Of a stretch of DNA of 64,000 bases, positions 43,375 through 52,128 are shown piece by piece. Positions within the stretch are counted from its first letter, which is position 1. Every line of letters begins with the position of its first letter. The DNA is from Mycolicibacterium sp. P1-18. Its GTDB lineage: Bacteria > Actinomycetota > Actinomycetes > Mycobacteriales > Mycobacteriaceae. The notes under the pieces were generated by a model, which saw only the letters and a program-made list of their open reading frames with translations, was not told the origin of the DNA and made no database searches. The position numbers and the translations under genes were made by a program. Where the stretch lies: the NCBI RefSeq assembly GCF_008329535.1, contig NZ_NPKR01000005.1:1-64000 (forward strand). Reading direction: 5' to 3'.

Positions 43375-43380
43375 TATACT
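43375..43380 (+). promoter_or_regulatory. Possible -10 element for the DUF302 gene
   Basis: TATACT lies in the one clearly AT-rich patch of this area (TGAATATTGTTTACTATACT), 33 bases before the ATG at 43413. No clear -35 is seen. The same patch is upstream of the divergent LOG gene. Confidence 0.35.
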
Positions 43381-43412
43381 TAGATGGGGCGGACGAACGA
43401 GAGGTGGCCAGC

Positions 43413-43910
43413 ATGACCGGAGTGGAGATCCCCTTCGACGGCGTTCGGTTGCGCTACGACAGCGCGAAGGACTTCCCGACGCTGGTCGACGCGCTGCTGG
43501 CCGACGTCGGCCGCCAACCCGTGCCCATCGAGGCCATCTCCGACCGCCACGACGACTGGGCGTCCTACGAACGCGAGGTCCAGGAGCACGTCGGACCCCA
43601 CGGCTTCATGCTCTTCGCGTCCTTCGACCACGGTGCCTGGATCAAGAAGGCGGGACTCGACCGCCAGGTTCGGCGGGTGATCGTCGGCAACCCGTTGATC
43701 GCCATCACGATGCTGCGCCACGACGTCACGGCGGGTCTGTTCGCACCCGTCGAACTGCTGCTGACCGAGGAGGACGGCGGCCGCAGCGCCCTGACCTACG
43801 TGCGTCCGTCGTCGCTGATGGTGGTCGAACCCAACCCGCCGCTGCTGGAGGCCGCCGTCGCCCTCGACACCAAGCTGGCCGCCCTGGCGGCGGCCGTCAC
43901 GGAGTCCTGA
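43413..43910 (+). CDS. DUF302-like protein
   Basis: A 165-residue soluble protein. The segment GPHGFMLFASFDHGAWIKKAG and the following VRRVIVGNPLIAITML correspond to the DUF302 core, with a C-terminal VEPNPPLLEAAVALDTKLA. DUF302 proteins are small, widely spread and of unknown function; some accompany redox or heavy-metal genes. ATG 43413 follows GAGAGG. It is divergent from the LOG gene with 88 bases between starts, including an AT-rich patch. Confidence 0.75.
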   Translation: MTGVEIPFDGVRLRYDSAKDFPTLVDALLADVGRQPVPIEAISDRHDDWASYEREVQEHVGPHGFMLFASFDHGAWIKKAGLDRQVRRVIVGNPLIAITMLRHDVTAGLFAPVELLLTEEDGGRSALTYVRPSSLMVVEPNPPLLEAAVALDTKLAALAAAVTES

Positions 43911-43916
43911 GCCGCC

Positions 43917-44849
43917 CTATCTGCCGTGGGCGGCGAAGAACTGCGCGCTCGCCAGCGACGCGTTGGTCGCCGTCGTGGTCGGCCCCGCACCCGGGAGCGC
44001 GAAGTTTCCGGTCGGCCAGGTGTGTCCGCCGCCGTTGATCTGCAGCAGCACGACGGCGGTGCCGTCGGCGCAGCCGACCCCACTGAACCGGCGCACCGAC
44101 GTGCCGTCACCGGTGCTGGGCAGTTCGTCCTCGACCGGCGCACCCGCGCACCGGTCGATGTCCCGCCAGCGCGCCGACAACGCCGGCGCGGCGAGGATGT
44201 CGCTGGGTCCGCCCCGGCCCACCATGCCCCTGCCGGCGAAGGGCACGACCGGATCGGCGGTGCCGTTGAAGGCCAGCACCGACACCGGGCGGGACGGAGT
44301 GCAGGCAACACCGGAGCCCAGCGTGGCCGCCACGGGTGCGACTGCCGAGAAGACGTCGGCCCGGTCGCACGCCAGCCGCGACGCCATGAAGCCCCCCGCC
44401 GACATGCCGGTGGCGAAGACCCGTCCCGGCGGGATGCCGTAGTCGCGGACGAGCCGGTCGACCAGCGCCGTGAGGAAGCCGACGTCGTCGACGCCCTGAC
44501 GATCCGGGACCGAGGCACCGCGGCCGTCGGCCCAGCTCTGGTCGACGCCGTCGGGATAGGCGACGACGAAGCCGAGTGCGTCGGCCGCGGACCCGTAGTT
44601 GGTGCTCGCCGCCTGGCCCGCTCCGTCGCTGCCGGCGCCGTGCAGGTTGATCACCAGGCCGGCGGGCCGGTCGGTGCCGGTCGGCGCGTGCACCAGATAC
44701 GTCCGGTTCAGCCCGCCGAACGACAGCTCACCCCGGGTGTCGCCACCGGGAAACGCCGAGGCGGTACCGGCGACGCCGAAGAGGGCGCAACCGATGACGG
44801 AGGCGAGGATGGTCAGCCGCACGAGGGCGGTCTTGGTGGGCGTGTGCAC
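43917..44849 (-). CDS. Secreted PHB-depolymerase-like esterase (LpqC-like)
   Basis: A 310-residue secreted hydrolase from GTG 44849; the signal peptide ends at TASA (near residue 30). It has the esterase features of polyhydroxybutyrate depolymerases: oxyanion segment INLHGAG near 69, nucleophile Ser in ATGMSAGGFM near 146, Asp in NGTADPVVPF near 207 and His in GGGHTWP near 275. Feruloyl-type or short-chain esters outside the cell are possible substrates. An upstream ATG at 44915 would extend the protein before the signal peptide, which is less likely. Confidence 0.87.
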   Translation of the reverse strand: MHTPTKTALVRLTILASVIGCALFGVAGTASAFPGGDTRGELSFGGLNRTYLVHAPTGTDRPAGLVINLHGAGSDGAGQAASTNYGSAADALGFVVAYPDGVDQSWADGRGASVPDRQGVDDVGFLTALVDRLVRDYGIPPGRVFATGMSAGGFMASRLACDRADVFSAVAPVAATLGSGVACTPSRPVSVLAFNGTADPVVPFAGRGMVGRGGPSDILAAPALSARWRDIDRCAGAPVEDELPSTGDGTSVRRFSGVGCADGTAVVLLQINGGGHTWPTGNFALPGAGPTTTATNASLASAQFFAAHGR

Positions 44850-45014
44850 GCGGTCAGTATTGCCAGCAAAGTTGGACGACGGGTGAACTTGAGGGACCTG
44901 GCCGGTTTTGGTCACCGTCGTCCTTTACCGCCGGCGACGACGTTGAAACGCCGTTCGGGCCCGACCAGCCCGAAACCGCACGTGGTCCACCTGCCCGCGG
45001 GCAAGAATGGGCCG

Positions 45015-46169
45015 ATGCGCTTCGGAAACTTCATGGCCCCCTTCCACCCGGTCGGGCAAAACCCGACGCTCGCCATCGAGCGGGACCTCGACCTGATCGT
45101 GGCGATGGACCGACTGGGCTTCGCCGAGGCGTGGATTGGCGAACATCATTCCGCCGGGTTCGAGATCATCTCCTCCCCCGAAGTCTTCATCGGTGTCGCC
45201 GCCGAGCGAACCAAGCACATCAAACTCGGCACCGGCGTCAGCTCGTTGCCGTACCACCATCCCTTGATGCTGGCCGACCGGATGGTCCTGCTCGACCACC
45301 TGACCCGCGGCCGGGTGATGCTCGGATGCGGGCCGGGGCAGCTGACCTCGGATGCCCACATGCTCGGGATTCCCGCCGACGCGCAGCGGCCGCGGATGGA
45401 GCAGAGCCTCGACGCGATCATGCGCCTGCTGCGCGGCGAAACGGTCACCATGCACACCGACGGCTTCACGTGTGAGGACGCACGCCTTCAGTTGAAGCCT
45501 TACAGCGAGCCATGTTTCGACGTTGCGGTGGCGGCGTCGTTCTCACCGACCGGACCGCGCGGCGCAGGCAAGCACGGCGTCGGCATGTTGTCGATCGCCG
45601 CGACGGCGCGCCAGGGCATGGATCTGCTTGCCCAACACTGGAAGACGTGGGAGGACGTCGCCCTCGAACATGGTCACGTCGCCGATCGGTCGAAGTGGCG
45701 CCTCGTCGGGCCGATGCACCTGGCGGAGACCCGCGAGCAGGCCGAGCGCGACGTCGAGCACGGCATCGTCGAGTTCTCTCAGTACTTCAAGCACCTGCTG
45801 CCCGCCGGCCCGGTGCAGGGCGACACCGTCGCCGAGATCCTCGCCAACAACCGGGAGTCCGGTTTCGCGGTGATCGGCACGCCCGAGGACGCGGTGGCCA
45901 AGATCTCCGAACTCGTCGAGGCGAGCGACGGCGGCTTCGGGGCGTTCCTGCTGTTCGACCACGACTGGGCGCCACCCGCCGCGAAGCTCAAGAGTTACGA
46001 GCTCTTCGCCGAGTACGTGATGCCGCACTTCACCGGTCAACTCGCCGCCCCGGTCGCCTCCCGGGACTGGGTGCTCTCCAGCGGAACCGAATTCATGGAC
46101 CGCGCCGCGCACGCGATCGGCAAGGCAATCGAGGACCACGCCGCCGAGCAATCCGCCAAGCAAGCCTGA
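45015..46169 (+). CDS. LLM-class flavin-dependent monooxygenase (limonene monooxygenase-like)
   Basis: A 384-residue luciferase-like TIM-barrel protein. The start MRFGNFMAPFHPVG, then WIGEHHSAGFE near 41 and LGTGVSSLPYHHPLMLADR near 72, match the subgroup annotated as limonene 1,2-monooxygenase or alkane monooxygenase. It uses reduced flavin delivered by a separate reductase. ATG 45015 fits the family start. A SnoaL-like protein and an alpha/beta hydrolase follow in the same direction with spaces of four and 18 bases, suggesting a small degradation operon. Confidence 0.9.
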   Translation: MRFGNFMAPFHPVGQNPTLAIERDLDLIVAMDRLGFAEAWIGEHHSAGFEIISSPEVFIGVAAERTKHIKLGTGVSSLPYHHPLMLADRMVLLDHLTRGRVMLGCGPGQLTSDAHMLGIPADAQRPRMEQSLDAIMRLLRGETVTMHTDGFTCEDARLQLKPYSEPCFDVAVAASFSPTGPRGAGKHGVGMLSIAATARQGMDLLAQHWKTWEDVALEHGHVADRSKWRLVGPMHLAETREQAERDVEHGIVEFSQYFKHLLPAGPVQGDTVAEILANNRESGFAVIGTPEDAVAKISELVEASDGGFGAFLLFDHDWAPPAAKLKSYELFAEYVMPHFTGQLAAPVASRDWVLSSGTEFMDRAAHAIGKAIEDHAAEQSAKQA

Positions 46170-46173
46170 CCAG

Positions 46174-46701
46174 GTGGATCCGCTGCTGCAGGAGATGCTC
46201 GACGAGCACCAGCTCAACCGGCTCGTCCACGCCTATTGCCGCGCCGTCGACCGCGGCGACCTCGCCGCGCTGAGGGATCTCTATCACCACGACGCCACCG
46301 ACGCCCACGGCGCGTTCTCGACCGGGTCGGTCGACGACTTCATCGGCGGGCTCGCCGCCGCGCGTCCCCACCTCCGCGCGATGCAGCACCACGTCACCAC
46401 CGTGAACTTCGCGATCACCGGGGACACGGCCGAAGGTGAGATCTACACCGTCGCGAACCACACGCTGATCGCCGGTGCCCGCGACGTCGACGTCACCGTC
46501 GGCGGCCGCTATCTGGACAAGTACCGCAAGCGCGACGGCACGTGGCGGATCTCCGAACGGGTCATCGTCACCGACTGGGCACGCATCGACGATCCGTCAC
46601 CGGTGGAGTTCGGTCACCCGATCACCAGGGACACCCCGCGCGGCAGCCCCGGCCCCAACGACCCGTCGCACCAATTCTTCTCGCTGCTTGGCTCTCGCTG
46701 A
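46174..46701 (+). CDS. SnoaL-like (NTF2-fold) protein
   Basis: A 175-residue protein of the SnoaL-like group, with an N-terminal helical part (LNRLVHAYCRAVDRGDLAAL) and the conserved LYHHDATDAHG near 36; the cone-shaped fold is shared with dehydratases and ring-hydroxylating subunits. Its reaction is not predictable. The GTG start at 46174 follows the monooxygenase by four bases. It is likely co-expressed with that enzyme and may act on the same substrate. Confidence 0.82.
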   Translation: MDPLLQEMLDEHQLNRLVHAYCRAVDRGDLAALRDLYHHDATDAHGAFSTGSVDDFIGGLAAARPHLRAMQHHVTTVNFAITGDTAEGEIYTVANHTLIAGARDVDVTVGGRYLDKYRKRDGTWRISERVIVTDWARIDDPSPVEFGHPITRDTPRGSPGPNDPSHQFFSLLGSR

Positions 46702-46719
46702 GCGGGGAACACCACCCCC

Positions 46720-47391
46720 ATGAGAACCGTCGAATACGCGCCGGGGCGTTCGGTCGACCTATACGGCGACCCGTCAGACCCCACCGTCCTTCTGTGGCAC
46801 GGCATGCAGACCGACTCACGGGCCGCGCTACGGCCACTTGCCGAGGCGATCGCCAGCCACCGCCTCGCCGTCGTGGTCCCCGACTGGAACTCCCACGCCG
46901 ACGACGGCGGCCGCTCCGACCTGCTCGGTTCGGCAGCGTTTGCGCGGGACAGCGCCACCAATGCCGACGATTTGGTGGTGGTCGGATGGTCGATGGGAGG
47001 TCTCGCCGCGGCCGGGTTGACGATCCAGTCCAATGCCGTCGGCATGCGCGTCGGCCACACCGTCTGCCTCGCGGGCGCCTTCGGTGCCACCGACCCGATC
47101 TCGGGCGGCTCCCTCCTCGACGGTCTCGACGGCGGACCGACCGGGTCCTTCACGCTGCTGCACGGCCTGCACGACGACGTCGTGCCCATCACCGTCTCGA
47201 CGACGTTCGCGGCCAAGCTCGGCGAATTCGGTTGGCCCGCAGAGGTGGTGGAGCTCGACGCCGACCACGGATCGATCGCCGGTGCCCGCTACGACGCGAC
47301 CCACGACCGCTACGAACCGTCCGACGATCCCTCGACGCTGGGCATTGCCGCCGACGTCGCCGCGCGAATCGCCCTCGCGGCGGGACGCTGA
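46720..47391 (+). CDS. Alpha/beta hydrolase
   Basis: A 223-residue small hydrolase with the oxyanion LLWHGMQTDSR near 24, the nucleophile elbow VVGWSMGGLAAAG near 92, Asp in LHGLHDDVVP near 149 and His in DADHGSI near 183. It is the last gene of the monooxygenase group, after a gap of 18 bases, and could open a lactone or ester made by it. It ends four bases before the convergent permease gene. Confidence 0.82.
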   Translation: MRTVEYAPGRSVDLYGDPSDPTVLLWHGMQTDSRAALRPLAEAIASHRLAVVVPDWNSHADDGGRSDLLGSAAFARDSATNADDLVVVGWSMGGLAAAGLTIQSNAVGMRVGHTVCLAGAFGATDPISGGSLLDGLDGGPTGSFTLLHGLHDDVVPITVSTTFAAKLGEFGWPAEVVELDADHGSIAGARYDATHDRYEPSDDPSTLGIAADVAARIALAAGR

Positions 47392-47395
47392 CCGG

Positions 47396-48742
47396 CTACG
47401 CCCTCGTCCCCGAGTGCCGGGTGGCCACCCGTGCCACCAGGTAGAGCACCGCACCCACCGCCAGCAGTATCGCGCCGAACAGCCACACCTTCGCGTCCTG
47501 CTGAGTGAGCAACAGGATGCACGACCCGACGCCAAGCACCGGTACCACCGTCCACACCCGAAAGTGGTCGTGCTCGACGGTGTCTCGCCGCAACACCAGC
47601 ACCGCCACGTTGGTCGAGATGAAGACGAACAACAGCAGCAGCACCACGGTCTCGGCAAGCGTGGACAGGTCACCGGCGAGGGTCAGCAGCATCGCGACCA
47701 CCGTCGTGGAGACGATCGCGACCCAGGGCGTCCGTCGATTGGGCAGCACTCTGGCCAGCACGGCGGGAAGTAGCCCCTGCTCGGCCATCCCGTAGGACAG
47801 CCGGCTCGACATGATCATTGTGAGCAGCGCTCCGTTGGCGACGGCGACGAGGGCGATGGCGCTGAACACCCAGTCGGGAATGCCGACACCCGAGGCGCCG
47901 ACGACGGCCAGCAGCGGGCCCGAGGACTCGCCCAGCTCGTCGGGCGACAGGGCCGTCGCACTGGCGATCCCGACCAGTACGTAGACGACGCCCGCGGTGA
48001 GGAGCGCCCCGAAGAGTGCCGTCGGATAGACCTTTTGGGGGTTGCGGACCTCCTCGATGACGTTGGCCGACGTCTCGAATCCGACGAAGGAGTAATAGGC
48101 CACGATCGCGCCGCTCAGCACCGCCAGCGCGGGCGTGGCGCCGTCGGGGAACTCCGTCACGCGCCCGACGTCACCGCGGCCGCCGCCGACCATGACCGCC
48201 ACCACGACGATCACGATCAGCAGACCGGACAGTTCGATGACCGTCATGACGACGTTGCTCTTGACGCTTTCGCTGATGCCCCTCGCGTTGAGCGCCGCGA
48301 CCAACAGCAGGAACACCATGGCCGCAGGCACCGCGGGCACGTCGACGAACGTGCGCAGGTAGTCACCGGCGAAGGCCAGCGCCAGACCAGCGGCGCTGGT
48401 CACGCCGGCGGCGAGCATGCTGAAACCGACGAGGAACGACACCATCGGCCGGCGGAAGGCCCGCTCGGCGAACACCGCGGCGCCGCCGGCCTTCGGGTAC
48501 TTGGTGACCAGTTCGGCGTAGGACCCGGCGGTGAGCAGGGCCAGCAACAGCGCCACCAGCAGGGGCGCCCACAGCGCACCGCCAACGTCTTTGGACAGCA
48601 CCCCCATCAGGGCGTAGATGCCGGCACCGAGGACGTCGCCGAGTATGAACAGGAACAGCAGCGGCCCGGTGATGCCGCGCTTGAGCGGCCCGCCGTCCAG
48701 ATCGTCGTCACCCGCCCGGGTCTCGGTCATCCGCTCAGTCAT
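47396..48742 (-). CDS. APC-family amino acid permease
   Basis: A 448-residue membrane transporter with about 12 helices. The first helix contains the family mark GDVLGAGIYALMG, and GFETSANVIEEVRNPQK near 230 is the consensus segment between helices 6 and 7. Such proteins exchange or import amino acids or amines by proton symport; the substrate is not readable. ATG 48742 is used, with MTETR at 48730 an alternative. It is divergent from the radical-SAM gene. Confidence 0.88.
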   Translation of the reverse strand: MTERMTETRAGDDDLDGGPLKRGITGPLLFLFILGDVLGAGIYALMGVLSKDVGGALWAPLLVALLLALLTAGSYAELVTKYPKAGGAAVFAERAFRRPMVSFLVGFSMLAAGVTSAAGLALAFAGDYLRTFVDVPAVPAAMVFLLLVAALNARGISESVKSNVVMTVIELSGLLIVIVVVAVMVGGGRGDVGRVTEFPDGATPALAVLSGAIVAYYSFVGFETSANVIEEVRNPQKVYPTALFGALLTAGVVYVLVGIASATALSPDELGESSGPLLAVVGASGVGIPDWVFSAIALVAVANGALLTMIMSSRLSYGMAEQGLLPAVLARVLPNRRTPWVAIVSTTVVAMLLTLAGDLSTLAETVVLLLLFVFISTNVAVLVLRRDTVEHDHFRVWTVVPVLGVGSCILLLTQQDAKVWLFGAILLAVGAVLYLVARVATRHSGTRA

Positions 48743-48816
48743 GTTCGGCGTGATACCCGCTCGCGCGCCGCGCAAGCATGTTCGCCCCTGCGGAAAGTCG
48801 GGTTACCGTGGGCGGG

Positions 48817-49911
48817 ATGGCGACGAAGACCGCATCTGCCACACCCACCCTCTGGACCCCAGCCCGCGTGCTGGTGACCCGGTCGGCCTCCGAGTTGCCG
48901 CACGGCGCGGCGATCATCGCGCGATGCGAGGCCGCGGGCGTTGCCGACGTCGACGTGCTCTCCGGCGACCGGCTGCCGTCGTTGCGCGCCGGCGACGACC
49001 GCGCCACCTACGCACTGGCCAAGCGAACGCTCGCCGTCGTCGTGGCACCGCCGAGCAAGCGCCGACTGCAACCGATTCCGCCGAGCGCCGACTGGCGGAT
49101 CGACCTGGCCGAAGGCTGCCCGGGCCACTGTCAGTACTGCTATCTGGCCGGCTCGCTCTCGGGCCCGCCGATCACCCGGGTGTATGCCAACCTTCCCGAG
49201 ATCCTCGCCGCGATGGCCGACAAGGTCGGGCACGGAACCGTCACCTCGGCCTCGACGGAGCGCTCGGCGGAGGGCACTACGTTCGAAGCCTCCTGCTACA
49301 CCGACCCTCTCGCGATCGAACACCTCACCGGGTCGCTGTCGACGACGATCGCCCATGTCGGAACCCACGACTGGCCGGGCCCGGTGGGGCTGCGGTTCAC
49401 CACGAAGTACGACGACGTCGCACCCCTTCTCGCGCTGCCGCACGCCGGCCGCACGCGAGTTCGGATCTCGGTCAACGCCGAGGAGGTCGCCAACCGCTTC
49501 GAAGGCGGCACCGCGCGTCTGCCGCAACGCATTTCGGCGCTCGAGGAGCTGGCCCGCCATGGCTACCGGGTGGGCCTGACAATCGCTCCCATCATGCCGG
49601 TGCCCGACTGGCGCGAGGCCTACGGATCACTGCTGCGCGACGTCGCCGCCGCCGTGGCCGACGTCCCCGACCTCGACCTGACGGTGGAGTGCATCACGCA
49701 CCGCTTCACCGAGACGAGCAAGGACGTGCTCCTGGGGTGGTACCCGCGCACCAAGTTGGAGATGGACGAGGAGGCCCGCACGCGCAAGTTCGGCAAGTAC
49801 GGCTCCGCTAAGTACGTCTATCCGAAGGACACCATGGCAGAGCTGCGGTCGTGGTTCGGGTCCGCGCTTGCCGAAACGCTGCCGATGGCCCGAATCCTGT
49901 ACTGGACGTGA
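48817..49911 (+). CDS. Spore photoproduct lyase-family radical SAM protein
   Basis: A 364-residue radical SAM protein. The iron-sulfur cluster ligands are C101, C105 and C108 in GCPGHCQYCYL; spore photoproduct lyases show the same CxxxCxxC spacing. A further Cys (C160, in EASCYTDPL) sits where these enzymes keep the hydrogen-donating cysteine. The family repairs thymine dimers of the spore photoproduct type using S-adenosylmethionine. ATG 48817 is used, the start before MATKTASA; an upstream ATG at 48778 is possible. The presence of this enzyme in a mycobacterium without endospores is unexplained. Confidence 0.85.
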   Translation: MATKTASATPTLWTPARVLVTRSASELPHGAAIIARCEAAGVADVDVLSGDRLPSLRAGDDRATYALAKRTLAVVVAPPSKRRLQPIPPSADWRIDLAEGCPGHCQYCYLAGSLSGPPITRVYANLPEILAAMADKVGHGTVTSASTERSAEGTTFEASCYTDPLAIEHLTGSLSTTIAHVGTHDWPGPVGLRFTTKYDDVAPLLALPHAGRTRVRISVNAEEVANRFEGGTARLPQRISALEELARHGYRVGLTIAPIMPVPDWREAYGSLLRDVAAAVADVPDLDLTVECITHRFTETSKDVLLGWYPRTKLEMDEEARTRKFGKYGSAKYVYPKDTMAELRSWFGSALAETLPMARILYWT

Positions 49912-49914
49912 GCG

Positions 49915-50730
49915 TTACATCCGCGAGTAGCGCGTCAGGGCGAAGCTGTACACGCCATATGACGCGAACCCGGCTCCGGCCAGCAGCAGCAGCGCGGTGC
50001 CGTACGGTCCGCTGCCCAGCGCCTTGACCGCGGCGTCGATCCCCCTGGCCTTGGTCGGATCCGCGTCGACCGAGGCCACGATGACCAGCCCGCCGGCCAT
50101 GAGGAGCACGAGCCCCTCCGCCACGTACCCGCACACGGCCAGGGCGACGATGGCGGGACCGCCGTCGACGACCAAGTCGTCGAGGAATCGGCGGGTCGCG
50201 CCCTTGAATGCGTAGTAGCCGCCGATGACGATCGTCACCACGCCGACGGCGATCAACACCGCCTTGCCGCCGTCGGACTGCATGAGCCGCGCGCTAATGC
50301 CGGCATTGGTCTGGCCGCTCGTGGTGCGGCTCCCCAACGCAAAGCGCAGCGCCGTCGCCGCCACCATCGTGTACACCGCGGAAAGGCCAAGTGCCTTGAG
50401 CCGGTTCACTATTCGAGCATCATCCGGATCGTTTCCCGACTCGTAGGGGTGCAGCCCGATCAACGACTCGGCGATACGCCACAGAGCCAGAGCGAACAAT
50501 CCGAACGCCACGGCGTAGAGCGCGAGGGTGCCCCAGCGGGTCTCGGCAATGGTCTCGAGCGCACCGGACTGATCGGCGTCTCCCCCGGATCCGAGCGCGA
50601 TGCGCACGATGATGTAGGCGACGAGGAGATGCAGGGTCCCGCTGACGGGATATCCGGCGCGGGCGACGAGTCGCGCCCAGCGGCTGCCGGTCGCACGTTC
50701 GACGCCCGCCCTCACCGGGTCGGGGATCAT
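49915..50730 (-). CDS. DUF1206 membrane protein
   Basis: A 271-residue membrane protein with six helices arranged as three repeats of two (each repeat with a pattern like GYPVSGTLHLLVAY, LKALGLSAVYTMVA, and GYVAEGLVLLMAG), the mark of DUF1206. Function unknown. ATG 50730 is followed directly by MIPDPVRAG. It is preceded on the same strand by a chain of small genes with tiny or no gaps (50735, 50971) and may be in one transcript with them. Confidence 0.85.
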   Translation of the reverse strand: MIPDPVRAGVERATGSRWARLVARAGYPVSGTLHLLVAYIIVRIALGSGGDADQSGALETIAETRWGTLALYAVAFGLFALALWRIAESLIGLHPYESGNDPDDARIVNRLKALGLSAVYTMVAATALRFALGSRTTSGQTNAGISARLMQSDGGKAVLIAVGVVTIVIGGYYAFKGATRRFLDDLVVDGGPAIVALAVCGYVAEGLVLLMAGGLVIVASVDADPTKARGIDAAVKALGSGPYGTALLLLAGAGFASYGVYSFALTRYSRM

Positions 50731-50734
50731 CGTG

Positions 50735-50974
50735 TCAGGAGGTCCAGCCGGTCGCCGGTGGCCACAGGTCGACGTCCTCGCCGGCACGGCTCAGCCGCAC
50801 CTGCCGATACTCGTTGTCGGCGGCGACCGCGACCTGGTCGGCGTAGACGCGTCGCGCTTCGTCCTCCGCCCCCTCCACGACGACGGTCTCCTGCACGCCC
50901 TGGGTCTCGTCGCCGCCGAGCGTCGCCCGGACCACGACGACGCTCCATTCGTCGGACATGCGCTCAGCCATCAT
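50735..50974 (-). CDS. Small hypothetical protein (79 aa)
   Basis: A 79-residue acidic protein with beta-strand-like alternation (EWSVVVVRATLGG, QETVVVEGAEDEARRVYADQ, NEYRQVRLSRAGED). I recognise no family. ATG 50974 (or 50971, 50959) overlaps the stop of the 48-residue gene upstream. It ends four bases before the DUF1206 start. Compact, regular hydrophobic spacing suggests a folded domain. Confidence 0.65.
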   Translation of the reverse strand: MMAERMSDEWSVVVVRATLGGDETQGVQETVVVEGAEDEARRVYADQVAVAADNEYRQVRLSRAGEDVDLWPPATGWTS

Positions 50975-51117
50975 TCAGCCGATTCGTCCGACCGCTTCAC
51001 GACGTCCGGGGCCACCTCGCGGGTGGCCATGCCGCCGCTGCGACCGTGGTCGGCAGGTCCCGGCGGCGGCTCTGCCGCGTCGGCGTGGTCGTCGTTCTTC
51101 TCGTGCTTATCGGCCAT
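50971..51117 (-). CDS. Very small hydrophilic protein (48 aa)
   Basis: ATG 51117 opens a 48-residue, highly charged frame (start MADKHEKNDD, end VVKRSDESAE) with a Pro/Gly-rich middle. Its TGA at 50971-50973 overlaps the start of the 79-residue gene (TGATG), the same coupling seen across this operon, which supports it as a real gene. It is probably disordered. No function can be given. Confidence 0.5.
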   Translation of the reverse strand: MADKHEKNDDHADAAEPPPGPADHGRSGGMATREVAPDVVKRSDESAE

Positions 51118-51156
51118 GAGAACCAGATGCCCCTGCCGACCGAACTTCAACCTCGA

Positions 51157-51573
51157 CTAGAAGGGGCTGCTGTTGGACTGCCACTTCGCCGAGTCCGGCC
51201 GAGGGCCGAAGCGCGCGGCGTAGTCCTCGTGGAGACGGGAGTCCTTGCGGCGTCTGAGCGCGTCGACCAACGTCGGGTCCAGGTCGTGCTGCACGAGGCG
51301 GTGGCGGCGCCACACCTTGTTCAGCGCCAGTGACATCAGGATGGCCCAGATGTAGATCGGCGCCGTCATCTCCAGGTGCACGTAGAGCGACGCGGGCAGC
51401 AGCCACAGCGGGGCGAGCACGAGCAGCGGCGGTATCGCCATCCGCAGGACGTGCCTGCGAACGGCGCCCTCGCCCGCGAGGTCCTCGGCCACCCAGTTGC
51501 GCATGGACGGTGGTAGGCGCCGCCCGTAGGAATAGGCGACGTACTGCAACGGCGTCGGTCGGGCGTCGTTCAT
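51157..51573 (-). CDS. DUF5313 membrane protein
   Basis: A 138-residue protein beginning with the hallmark PTPLQYVAYSYGRRLP, followed by NWVAEDLAGEGAVRRHVLRM and two hydrophobic helices (about 55-75 and 80-100), then a basic tail (NKVWRRHRLVQHDLDP). DUF5313 proteins are found in mycobacteria and relatives without known role. ATG 51573 is preferred over 51585 because GGGAG lies at a good distance before it. Confidence 0.82.
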   Translation of the reverse strand: MNDARPTPLQYVAYSYGRRLPPSMRNWVAEDLAGEGAVRRHVLRMAIPPLLVLAPLWLLPASLYVHLEMTAPIYIWAILMSLALNKVWRRHRLVQHDLDPTLVDALRRRKDSRLHEDYAARFGPRPDSAKWQSNSSPF

Positions 51574-51593
51574 GGTGGCTCCCATCTTTCGGT

Positions 51594-52085
51594 TCAGGCG
51601 TCGAGCGCGCCGGCCGCCAACGCGGCCACGTTGATTCGCGTCAGGACGCGGTGAAGTTCTTCTAATTCGGGCAGCTCCACCCCGAGTCGAGCGACGACCG
51701 CGGGCGGGATCTCCAGCGCCCTCGCCCGCAGTGCGGCACCGGCCGAGGTCAGCTCGACGTCGGTCGCGCGCTCGTCGACCGCGCTCTTCTTGCGGGTCAC
51801 CAAGCCGATGGCTTCGAGGCGCTTGAGCATCGGCGACAACGTGGCCGAGTCCAACTGCAGCGCCGCGGCGATCCGCTTCACCGACAGGGCGGGCACCTCC
51901 CCCGACGCCGACTTCTGGTGATCCCAGAGCGCCAGCATCACCAAGTACTGCGGGTGGGTCAGACCGAGCGGCTCCAGAAGCGGTCGGTAGACGGCCAGGA
52001 CGGCGCGGTTGGTGACGGCCAGCGCGAAGCAGACCTGGCGTTCGAGCGCCAGTGGGTCGACGTCCACCGTGGCCGGAGAGTTCAT
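51594..52085 (-). CDS. MarR-family regulator, OhrR type
   Basis: A 163-residue winged-helix repressor. The N-terminal VCFALAVTNRAVLAVYRPLL and LGLTHPQYLVMLALWD match OhrR proteins, which sense organic hydroperoxides through a reactive cysteine at this place; here it is Cys 19. The wing KKSAVDERATDVELT is typical. ATG 52085 is used. No ohr peroxidase gene is adjacent, so the target is not obvious. A palindrome in its own upstream region (52103-52122) is a candidate operator. Confidence 0.88.
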   Translation of the reverse strand: MNSPATVDVDPLALERQVCFALAVTNRAVLAVYRPLLEPLGLTHPQYLVMLALWDHQKSASGEVPALSVKRIAAALQLDSATLSPMLKRLEAIGLVTRKKSAVDERATDVELTSAGAALRARALEIPPAVVARLGVELPELEELHRVLTRINVAALAAGALDA

Positions 52086-52102
52086 AATTGAATCGTACAC
52101 AA

Positions 52103-52122
52103 ATAGTTAGGGCACTAACAAT
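52103..52122. promoter_or_regulatory. Candidate MarR/OhrR operator
   Basis: GTTAG (52106-52110) and CTAAC (52115-52119) are separated by GGCA, and AT/AT pairs extend the dyad to 20 bases with one mismatch per arm. It lies about 18 bases upstream of the MarR start in a 43-base, unusually AT-rich gap. TAG/CTA-rich palindromes of this size are common MarR sites. Confidence 0.55.
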
Positions 52123-52128
52123 GTGTCG

